A stretch of DNA of 6,006 nt from Methanosarcinales archaeon (lineage in GTDB: Archaea; Halobacteriota; Methanosarcinia; Methanosarcinales; Methanosarcinaceae), in contig JAAXQB010000269.1 in the NCBI GenBank assembly GCA_012329085.1, positions 1-6,006 on the forward strand, in the 5' to 3' direction. Positions 1 to 4,372 of this stretch are shown here, piece by piece. The notes beneath the pieces are model-generated. The model saw only the letters and a list, made by a program, of their open reading frames with translations, did no database searches and was not told where the DNA came from. Both the position numbers and the translations under genes were made by a program. Numbering within the stretch: the stretch's first letter is position 1; the number at the start of each line of letters is the position of its first letter.

Positions 1-94
1 ATGCAATAATAAAATTAAGTTAAAATTTTAATTTGTGTAGTTTTCGGATTGATCTATTTTTACTTTTTTATAACACATTCGGAAAGCACATTCG

Positions 95-130
95 AACACT
101 CATTCTTTCAAAATGAGTTTAAGGAAATCT
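95..130 (+). repeat. Partial copy (C) of dispersed upstream repeat
   Basis: Starts with AACACTCA, then a T-rich stretch, then TTTCAAAATGAGTT, matching the minus-strand central part of the copy at 2091-2165 (AACACTCA, then TTTTCAAAATAAGTT) with few substitutions. It lacks the TATA-like inverted-repeat half. It can fold internally as ACTCATT/AATGAGT (98-104 with 112-118). It is on the plus strand, the sense of the downstream ABC gene, as the other copies are for their downstream genes. Confidence 0.45.
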
Positions 131-137
131 TTGACAG

Positions 138-156
138 CTCATTTGGAACAAATGAT
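138..156 (+). repeat. GAA-loop hairpin H1
   Basis: TCATTTG and CAAATGA (139-145 and 149-155) form a 7-bp stem around a GAA loop; the outermost C138/T156 pair is broken. It aligns with the hairpins at 1013-1031 and 2231-2249. Relative to the 1013-1031 copy, two adjacent stem pairs near the loop are exchanged in a compensatory way (C-G to T-A and A-T to G-C). Confidence 0.5.
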
Positions 157-181
157 TGTTATTCGAACGAACAATCGTTAG

Positions 182-235
182 TATATAACTTGTAAAATTA
201 GATGCTAAAAAATTTCTAATTTCTTGCAAATTTTA
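182..235 (+). repeat. Shortened copy (D) of dispersed upstream repeat
   Basis: The left part, TATATAACTTGTAAAATTA, resembles the TATA-like inverted-repeat half of the copies at 2091-2165 and 2601-2678 read on the minus strand. The right part, AAAAAATTTCTAATTTCT (207-224) followed by a C/T-G-A-A-A-T-T-T-like end, matches their other end. The central AACACTCAAACTTTT section is missing, so this is a copy with an internal deletion. It lies about 80 to 135 bases upstream of the ABC gene, in its sense orientation. Confidence 0.45.
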
Positions 236-274
236 ATAATTTAAAAAATATGTGCAAATCCGCATTTTAAATAA

Positions 275-285
275 AAAAATATATG
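275..285 (+). promoter_or_regulatory. TATA box of the ABC ATPase gene
   Basis: An A/T element reading AAAAATATATG is centred about 36 bases before the ATG at 317. Archaeal TATA boxes sit about 25-30 bases before the transcription start, so the start would fall near 305-310 with a leader of at most about 10 bases. No Shine-Dalgarno motif is present, consistent with a leaderless or nearly leaderless mRNA. Confidence 0.5.
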
Positions 286-316
286 TTATACATAATAATA
301 AAAAATTAGTCTAATT

Positions 317-1009
317 ATGCCATTTATAGAAGTTAAAAATTTATGTAAAACTGCAAATTCTAAGCCGATTTTAAAAGATGTGTCATTTACTATTGAAAAA
401 GGAGATATTTTTGCACTAATTGGTCCATCAGGAAGTGGTAAAACTACAATAATTAGACTTTTAAATTTATTGGATAAACCAGATTCTGGAAAAATATTTT
501 TTGATGGAATTGATATTGCCAATAAAAATAATCATACACTCGATATTAGACGAAAGATGATTATGTTATCTCAAAAACCTATTGTTTTTAATACAAGTGT
601 TTATAATAATGTGGCATACGGTTTAAAGATTAGAGGGGAGCAAAAGCACATTATAAATTCAAAAGTAAAAGATTTACTTGATGCTGTGATGCTTTCAGGT
701 TTTGAAAAAAGAAATGCAAAATCTCTATCAGGTGGAGAAATGCAAAGAATCGCATTAGCACGAAGTCTTGTAATTGAACCAGAATTTCTTTTATTAGATG
801 AACCAACCGCAAATCTTGATCCAAAAAGTACCACTATCATAGAAGAATTGATATTGTCTACTGTCAATGAAAAAAATACAGCTATATTAATGGCAACTCA
901 TGATATGAGGCAAGTTAAAAAGCTTTGTAAAAATATAGGTGTTGTGATTGATGGTGAGTTAAAGCAAGTTGAGTCTTATGATGAAATATTGCTTCAATCC
1001 TTGTTTTAA
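317..1009 (+). CDS. ABC transporter ATP-binding protein, phosphate/tungstate-importer-like
   Basis: A 230-residue nucleotide-binding subunit of an ABC transporter, expected to sit on the inner membrane face and power import with a permease and a binding protein. All core motifs are present in order: Walker A GPSGSGKT at 36-43, Q-loop glutamine at 86, signature LSGGE at 137-141, Walker B FLLLDEP at 157-163, D-loop NLD at 166-168 and the switch histidine at 195. The length suits a single-domain ATPase without a regulatory C-terminal domain. The stretch LSQKPIVFNTSVYNNVAYGL recalls the PstB, TupC and WtpC group, so the substrate may be phosphate or tungstate; that is inference. No permease or binding-protein gene is in this window, and the gene has its own promoter, so its partners must lie elsewhere. 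The ATG at 317 is supported by the TATA box and by the MPFIEVKNL start typical of the fold. Confidence 0.9.
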   Translation: MPFIEVKNLCKTANSKPILKDVSFTIEKGDIFALIGPSGSGKTTIIRLLNLLDKPDSGKIFFDGIDIANKNNHTLDIRRKMIMLSQKPIVFNTSVYNNVAYGLKIRGEQKHIINSKVKDLLDAVMLSGFEKRNAKSLSGGEMQRIALARSLVIEPEFLLLDEPTANLDPKSTTIIEELILSTVNEKNTAILMATHDMRQVKKLCKNIGVVIDGELKQVESYDEILLQSLF

Positions 1010-1224
1010 TAGCTCATTCAGAATGAATGAGTGATAGAATAAAGTCATAAACTCATTGCCTATGCTGACAGAAGGTAACAATCCTTTTGTGAATTCTTCT
1101 ACTGTAAAGTTTAAATCGCCACTTCTTAATATAACAAAATCACCATTAATAAGCCCACCAATCCCTCCAACATCACTTTTTATTTCAATAGTATCATTCA
1201 TAAAATGAAGTGCTCCAACTTTTA
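1010..1224 (-). pseudogene. Truncated tandem copy of the AIM24-family gene
   Basis: On the minus strand, directly after the stop of the intact AIM24 gene, comes a shortened copy of it. One block (about 1222 to 1151) encodes VGALHFMNDTIEIKSDVGGI and matches residues around 68-92 of the intact protein. It is fused to a second block (about 1146 to 1058) encoding GDFVILRSGDLNFTVE and the following residues, matching the C-terminal part. Roughly 110 residues between the blocks are missing, as are the N-terminus and the last strand; the sequence after about 1058 no longer resembles the family. By eye the DNA identity to the parent is about 85% and 91% in the two blocks, so the duplication is fairly recent. 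The frame is still open from ATG 1201 and runs into the 3' end of the convergent ABC gene, so a short peptide could be made. A functional product is unlikely because the barrel core is lost. Confidence 0.75.
1013..1031 (+). repeat. GAA-loop hairpin H2, at the 3' end of the ABC gene
   Basis: CTCATTCA and TGAATGAG form a perfect 8-bp stem with a GAA loop, three bases after the ABC stop codon. No T-run follows, so it is not a classic terminator, but it could protect the mRNA 3' end. It aligns with hairpins at 138-156 and 2231-2249, with compensatory stem changes between copies. Confidence 0.6.
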
Positions 1225-1234
1225 TAAAATATTA

Positions 1235-2032
1235 TTACTGCATAGTTGGAATTGGTGTTAATTTATCATAAATATATTTGGTTGGCACTACCCACACCTC
1301 ACCAGTCCCTTTATACACATTAAGATACACTTCGCCTGTACTGGCAGAAGATAACAATCCTTTTGTGGATTTTTCTACTGTAAAATTTAAATCGCCACTT
1401 CTTAATATAACAAAATCGCCATCAACTTTTAAAGTGTCACCATTTAAAGAATATTTAATTATTTCAAAATCAGGAACTGGAACTTCAAGTGCAACTAATC
1501 CAGTTCCAGTTAATCTTGTTTGAAACATTCCTTTACCACTTTTTATTGCAGTTGTCACCCCAAGTGCTGAAACTCCAACTTCTACACTACTTTCACATGC
1601 ATAAAATAATCCAGCACCTACTATTATTTCTTCATTTTCAAGTTCTATCAATGCATAATTTCCAAAACTTGGTTCAAGGAATATCTCTCCTATTCCACTA
1701 TATTCTGGTTTAAATGTAGATTCGCCTGTTGCACTACTTGAAAACATTTTTTTAGCAAGTCCACCAATTCCTCCAACATCACTTTTAATCTCAATATCGC
1801 CATTCATAAAATGGAGTGCTCCAGCTTCTAATTTAACTTTACCATCATTTAAAGTTATTTTTACTTGATTTAGTTTGATATTTGCTCGATTCATTCTAAA
1901 AATCTTTTCTGCAACAATATCATTTCCGCCACCACTTAATTTGTTGTATTCTAAAACTTCAAAAGAGGAGTTTTTGCTTTGCATTTTGGAGATTGATGTA
2001 AAATTATCTTGAAAATTAATATCAGTTTTCAT
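1235..2032 (-). CDS. AIM24 family protein
   Basis: A 265-residue protein of the AIM24 (DUF124, TIGR00266-like) family, recognised by the FEVLEYNKLSGGG opening, the LEAGALHFMNGDIEI region, GGIGGLAKKMFS, the central GEIFLEPSFGNYALIEL segment and the repeated LTGTGLVALE and GTGEVWV patterns near the end. The family folds as a beta-rich barrel of repeated strands. It is named after a yeast mitochondrial inner-membrane protein, and its biochemical role in prokaryotes is unknown. There is no signal peptide or membrane span, so it is probably cytosolic. The ATG at 2032 lacks both a Shine-Dalgarno motif and a TATA box at the leaderless distance. A start at Met17 (near 1984) is possible, since family similarity begins about residue 23. 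The TATA-like element of the upstream repeat would give a leader of about 85 bases. A truncated tandem copy lies directly downstream. Confidence 0.9.
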   Translation of the reverse strand: MKTDINFQDNFTSISKMQSKNSSFEVLEYNKLSGGGNDIVAEKIFRMNRANIKLNQVKITLNDGKVKLEAGALHFMNGDIEIKSDVGGIGGLAKKMFSSSATGESTFKPEYSGIGEIFLEPSFGNYALIELENEEIIVGAGLFYACESSVEVGVSALGVTTAIKSGKGMFQTRLTGTGLVALEVPVPDFEIIKYSLNGDTLKVDGDFVILRSGDLNFTVEKSTKGLLSSASTGEVYLNVYKGTGEVWVVPTKYIYDKLTPIPTMQ

Positions 2033-2090
2033 AATAATTAATATATATTCATAGTATTTGTAGTTATCTTTTTACTGTATGCATAAATTT

Positions 2091-2165
2091 ACGAGAAATT
2101 AGAAATTTTTTTAACTTATTTTGAAAAGTTTGAGTGTTAAATATATAACTTTACAATTTATATAT
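2091..2165 (-). repeat. Dispersed upstream repeat, copy A (AIM24 gene)
   Basis: On the minus strand this unit opens with an imperfect AT inverted repeat (2155-2165 with 2141-2151), continues with TTAACACTCAAACTTTT and ends with TAATTTCTCGT. It aligns along its whole length with the copy at 2601-2678, about 80% identical by eye with one 3-base gap. It ends about 60 bases before the AIM24 start, nearly the same distance as copy B from the tRNA. The TTATATA core may be a TATA box. Confidence 0.65.
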
Positions 2166-2230
2166 AATTAAAAATATTTGTATATTAATCAATGTATAAA
2201 AAAATAATGAAGGCAGAACACGAGACAATG

Positions 2231-2249
2231 CTTGTTCATTCTGAACAAG
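2231..2249 (-). repeat. GAA-loop hairpin H3
   Basis: On the minus strand, CTTGTTCA and TGAACAAG form a perfect 8-bp stem around GAA. It differs from the hairpin at 1013-1031 at two adjacent stem pairs, both compensated (C-G to T-A and A-T to G-C), while the loop is unchanged. It lies just downstream of the partial repeat at 2266-2294. Confidence 0.55.
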
Positions 2250-2265
2250 TTATTGAAATTTTCTT

Positions 2266-2294
2266 TCAGTATATTAATTCTATAAGTTATATCC
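2266..2294 (-). repeat. Partial copy (E) of dispersed upstream repeat
   Basis: The minus strand reads GGATATAACTTATAGAATTA followed by ATATACTGA. This matches the TATA-like inverted-repeat half of the copy at 2601-2678 with about five differences; the second half of the unit has diverged. It sits between the tRNA 3' end and hairpin H3. Confidence 0.4.
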
Positions 2295-2310
2295 AAAAAT
2301 AAACTAAAAT

Positions 2311-2320
2311 AAAAAAAAGA
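2311..2320 (-). terminator. Oligo-T terminator of tRNA-Trp
   Basis: Immediately after the discriminator base the minus strand reads TC and eight Ts. Such T-runs are the usual archaeal intrinsic termination signal and need no hairpin. It also shows that the 3' CCA is not encoded and must be added after transcription. Confidence 0.75.
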
Positions 2321-2356
2321 TGGGGTTGGTGAGATTCGAACTCACGATCGACGGGT

Positions 2357-2506
2357 CTCTCCGAACCTTGCCATTTGACAACAAAACTTAATTTAAGTTT
2401 ATTGAATGAAAGTTCTTTTATGAGCACATATCAGTGCTCCAACGGTTCCTCATAAATTTACCCCGTCGGGCAAATCTCGGTAGATCCGTTGTTCATCATT
2501 TATCCG
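2357..2506 (-). other. tRNA-Trp intron (150 nt, bulge-helix-bulge bounded)
   Basis: The intron begins CGGATAA and ends GGTTCGGAGAG on the minus strand. Its first 76 bases carry the box C/D guide. The remaining 74 bases are AT-rich and include the inverted repeat AAACTTAA/TTAAGTTT (2400-2393 and 2391-2384), which can fold as a compact hairpin between the guide and the 3' splice site. Family knowledge says such introns can be circularised and kept after splicing. Confidence 0.9.
2431..2499 (-). ncRNA. Intronic box C/D 2'-O-methylation guide RNA (Cm34, residue 39)
   Basis: All four boxes are visible in order: C ATGATGA (2499-2493), D' CCGA (2480-2477, degenerate), C' ATGAGGA (2453-2447) and D CTGA (2434-2431). 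Both guide spacers are exactly 12 nt, the archaeal norm. The D spacer (2446-2435) holds CCGTTGGAGC, a perfect 10-bp complement to tRNA bases 31-37 plus the first three intron bases. The fifth base before box D, G2439, pairs with C34, predicting Cm34. The D' spacer (2492-2481) forms eight Watson-Crick pairs around residue 39, including two intron bases, but its fifth base A2485 faces C39. The 23-nt D'-C' spacer can close as a hairpin (ATTT/AAAT and CCC/GGG). The guide would act within a box C/D RNP of L7Ae, Nop5 and fibrillarin. Confidence 0.92.
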
Positions 2507-2567
2507 TTGGAGCCCGTCGCCATTCCGGACTAGGCCACAACCCCTTTATGCATTATAAAAATCAAAG

Positions 2568-2576
2568 ATTTTATAG
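2568..2576 (-). promoter_or_regulatory. TATA box of tRNA-Trp
   Basis: The minus strand reads CTATAAAAT centred about 27 bases before the first tRNA base at 2544, the usual archaeal spacing. Transcription would then begin at or within a few bases of the mature 5' end. A second A/T element (TTTATAATG, 2552-2560) is too close to serve that start. Confidence 0.6.
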
Positions 2577-2600
2577 TTCTTATTCGTTCTTAAGCGAGCT

Positions 2601-2678
2601 ACGAGAAATTAAAAAATTTCTTTGAACATCATTCTAAAAAGTTTGAGTGTTAAGTATATAACTTTATAAGTTATATAC
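2601..2678 (-). repeat. Dispersed upstream repeat, copy B (tRNA-Trp), with perfect inverted repeat
   Basis: On the minus strand the unit opens with a perfect 11-bp inverted repeat, GTATATAACTT/AAGTTATATAC with a 3-base centre (2678-2654). It continues with TTAACACTCAAACTTTT and ends with TAATTTCTCGT at 2601. It aligns end to end with the copy at 2091-2165. Its end lies 57 bases upstream of the tRNA, nearly the same distance as copy A from the AIM24 gene. The inverted repeat contains TATA-like cores on both strands. Confidence 0.65.
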
Positions 2679-2803
2679 AACAAGAAGCGAAAATTAATTT
2701 TAACAATTTCTTTCAAAATAAGAAATGCTACTTTATTCTAAGCTTCATTGATTATATACTTATCGATAATCTCAGTTAAAATTAAATTTATTAGAATGTA
2801 ATA

Positions 2804-4237
2804 TTAATAAGTTCTTGCCATATATTCTTTTGCAATAGCATCTTTTTCGCATATCGGACACTTAGTTCCTTGCTTTATCTCTATAACATCTATTGGAGTT
2901 CCAAGTGTTTTTATATCCATTTTTTCTTCAATAACCATACTACATGCCTTATCTCCGCACCATGGAACTTCTACAATTCCATAAAGAACTTTATCTTTAA
3001 TCTCATCAAGTGTATTACATTCAAATATATTGCGTTTAAGTTCAATTTCTGCCTTTTCAAAAAGATTTTTATGAATAATATCTAACTTATTTTCAATTTG
3101 ATTTGCAATATCATCAAGAGGGATTTGCTCTTTTATGCCCGTATCCCTTAACACTATTGTAGCTACACTATTTTTAATATCTCGTGGACCAATCTCAATT
3201 CTAATTGGAACTCCGATTCGCTCCCATTTATAATATTTGGCACCTGGACGACTATCACTTAAATCTATTTTAACACGAATATTTTGAGCTTCGAGTAAAT
3301 TTTTCACATTCATACATGCATCCATTACTTTTGTTCCATCTTTAAATATGATTGGAATGATAACAACTTGAACTGGTGCAACAATAGGCGGAAGCACCAA
3401 TCCTTTATCATCTCCATGAATTGAAATTATAGATGCAATACTTCGTTCTGATACTCCATAACATGTCTGATGTGCATACTGTTGCACTCCTTCTTCATCT
3501 TCATATGTTATATCAAAAGTCTTTGCAAATTTGTCTGATAGATGATGTGCAGTTCCAACTTGCAATGCTTTGCCATCAGGCATTAACACATCAATTGCAA
3601 GGGTATAATCTGCACCCGGAAATTTATCCCAATCTGGTCGTTTAGATGCCAATACGGGAATTGCAATTGCACGATAAAATTCTTTATACAATTCAATCGC
3701 ATATTCAACTTGGTGTTGTGCATCTTTGTAAGTTGCATGCACTGTATGTGCTTCTTTAAATGAAGTTATTTCACGAACACGAATTAAAGGACGGGTATGC
3801 TTTGTTTCATATCTAAATGTATTTACGATTTGATATAATTTAAGTGGTAAATCAGCAAAGGAACGAATCCATATTTTATACATTGGATATATTGCAGTTT
3901 CACTTGTAGGGCGAAGTGCAAGATTGACATCAAGTTCTGTTTTTCCACCATGTGTGACCCAATACACTTCTTCATCAAATCCTTTTATGTGTTCTGCTTC
4001 TTTCATAAATTCATTTCTTGGAATTAGCATTGGAAATTGTGTTTCTTGATGGTCTTTATCAAGTAGTTCTGAAAGAATCGCATATACTTTTTTTCTGATG
4101 GAAAAACCAAAAGGTTGCCACACACACAATCCTTTTACAGGGTATCGAACATCTACGATTTCTGCAATTTTTAATATATCATTATACCATTTGCTAAATT
4201 CCTTTTTTGGAGGAAGTGTTCCTTCTTTTTCTGTCAT
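2804..4237 (-). CDS. proS: Prolyl-tRNA synthetase, archaeal/eukaryotic type
   Basis: Charges tRNA-Pro with proline using ATP, in the cytosol. The 477-residue protein is the short archaeal type: there is no bacterial-style editing insertion between class II motifs 2 and 3. The [14 protein letters not shown] segment (107-120) is the proline-binding loop. [20 protein letters not shown] (141-160) is class II motif 2 with its ATP-binding arginines. GVSERS with [12 protein letters not shown] (261-284) is motif 3. The anticodon-binding domain follows from about 285, containing the [13 protein letters not shown] and [12 protein letters not shown] segments. The C-terminal domain has four cysteines (427, 432, 460, 463), a probable zinc site, and ends in MARTY, close to the usual -TY end. 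The ATG at 4237 is supported by a TATA box about 29 bases upstream, giving a leader of a few bases, and there is no Shine-Dalgarno. It is divergent from thiC. No truncation or frameshift is seen. Confidence 0.98.
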   Translation of the reverse strand: MTEKEGTLPPKKEFSKWYNDILKIAEIVDVRYPVKGLCVWQPFGFSIRKKVYAILSELLDKDHQETQFPMLIPRNEFMKEAEHIKGFDEEVYWVTHGGKTELDVNLALRPTSETAIYPMYKIWIRSFADLPLKLYQIVNTFRYETKHTRPLIRVREITSFKEAHTVHATYKDAQHQVEYAIELYKEFYRAIAIPVLASKRPDWDKFPGADYTLAIDVLMPDGKALQVGTAHHLSDKFAKTFDITYEDEEGVQQYAHQTCYGVSERSIASIISIHGDDKGLVLPPIVAPVQVVIIPIIFKDGTKVMDACMNVKNLLEAQNIRVKIDLSDSRPGAKYYKWERIGVPIRIEIGPRDIKNSVATIVLRDTGIKEQIPLDDIANQIENKLDIIHKNLFEKAEIELKRNIFECNTLDEIKDKVLYGIVEVPWCGDKACSMVIEEKMDIKTLGTPIDVIEIKQGTKCPICEKDAIAKEYMARTY

Positions 4238-4261
4238 GTTGCATAATTATACTTCAATAAA

Positions 4262-4271
4262 CTATAAATAA
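4262..4271 (-). promoter_or_regulatory. TATA box of proS
   Basis: The minus strand reads TTATTTATAG centred about 29 bases before the proS ATG at 4237. At archaeal spacing the mRNA would start within a few bases of the ATG, making proS leaderless. This fits the absence of a purine-rich motif before the start. Confidence 0.5.
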
Positions 4272-4340
4272 TAAACGCTATTTTTTAACTTTTTTGAAGT
4301 TGATGAGTTGGAATTTATATATGGCAATTCATACTAAGTA

Positions 4341-4350
4341 TTATATTATA
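4341..4350 (+). promoter_or_regulatory. TATA box of thiC
   Basis: TTATATTATA is centred 27 bases before the thiC ATG, predicting a leaderless transcript. A second candidate, TTTATATATG at 4314-4323, would give a leader of about 28 bases without a Shine-Dalgarno motif. The 135-base region shared with proS holds both promoters. I see no TPP riboswitch elements in it. Confidence 0.5.
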
Positions 4351-4372
4351 TGCATGCCAATTTAATAAAACA

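Larger units (their letters stand above)
1..274. other. Gene-free AT-rich region with repeats and hairpins
   Basis: No reading frame in this stretch looks like a gene on either strand. It holds several short structured repeats: a CACATTCG motif occurring twice (about 74-94), a repeat copy at 95-130, a GAA-loop hairpin at 139-155, an inverted repeat GATTGTT/AACAATC (154-160 and 170-176), and a second repeat copy at 182-235. These sit upstream of the ABC ATPase gene and could be its control region or a small RNA locus. The sequence does not decide between these. Confidence 0.6.
2033..2320. other. Gene-free region between AIM24 gene and tRNA-Trp
   Basis: I see no credible coding region here. 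The stretch holds a repeat copy at 2091-2165, a GAA-loop hairpin at 2231-2249, a partial repeat at 2266-2294 and the T-run that ends the tRNA transcript. A run of seven Ts on the minus strand near 2198-2204 follows the hairpin, so a small minus-strand RNA of about 50 bases is conceivable but not shown. Confidence 0.5.
2321..2544 (-). tRNA. tRNA-Trp (CCA anticodon), intron-containing
   Basis: Exons at 2544-2507 and 2356-2321 form a 74-nt tRNA. The acceptor stem is GGGGTTG/CAACCCC with discriminator A73. The D arm has A14 and G18-G19 in place and one U-U mismatch at 13-22. The anticodon stem is ACGGG/CCCGT, the loop is CTCCAAA with CCA at 34-36 (2510-2508), the variable loop has five bases and the T arm is GTGAG-TTCGAAT-CTCAC. 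The 150-nt intron (2506-2357) lies between bases 37 and 38, the canonical archaeal site. Its ends form a textbook bulge-helix-bulge: loop bases 32-35 (CTCC) pair with GGAG at 2362-2359, flanked by the three-base bulges AAC (2508-2506) and AGA (2358-2356) and by a short outer helix. The splicing endonuclease should cut inside both bulges. The tRNA reads UGG codons. The intron also carries a box C/D guide RNA, as known for euryarchaeal tRNA-Trp such as that of Haloferax volcanii. Confidence 0.96.

Noticed and set aside
60..180. CRISPR-like array from the recurring CATTCG and CTCATTC motifs
   Set aside because: The repeats are short, unevenly spaced, and not identical, and there are no unique spacers of constant length or cas genes.
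2384..2400. Inverted repeat AAACTTAA/TTAAGTTT in the tRNA intron as a terminator
   Set aside because: Termination there would cut the tRNA before its 3' exon; it is better seen as an intron hairpin.
2461..2468. Spacer CGACGGG as the true D' guide to residue 39
   Set aside because: No D'-like box lies at the N+5 distance downstream of it, whereas CCGA at 2480-2477 gives the exact 12-nt spacer from box C and places residue 39 at the modification position.
2434..2625. Plus-strand open frame across the tRNA-Trp locus
   Set aside because: It is antisense to the tRNA exon and intron, has no ribosome binding site or family resemblance, and is explained by the absence of stops opposite the tRNA.
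2091..2678. Insertion sequence or integrated element bounded by the two long repeat copies
   Set aside because: The copies are direct repeats only about 75 bases long and the DNA between them is the tRNA and intergenic sequence, with no transposase or integrase.
4238..4372. TPP riboswitch upstream of thiC
   Set aside because: The conserved CTGAGA and pyrophosphate-sensor elements are absent on the plus strand, and the TATA box leaves almost no leader. A CTGAGA on the minus strand near 2762-2768 lies after proS and is chance.
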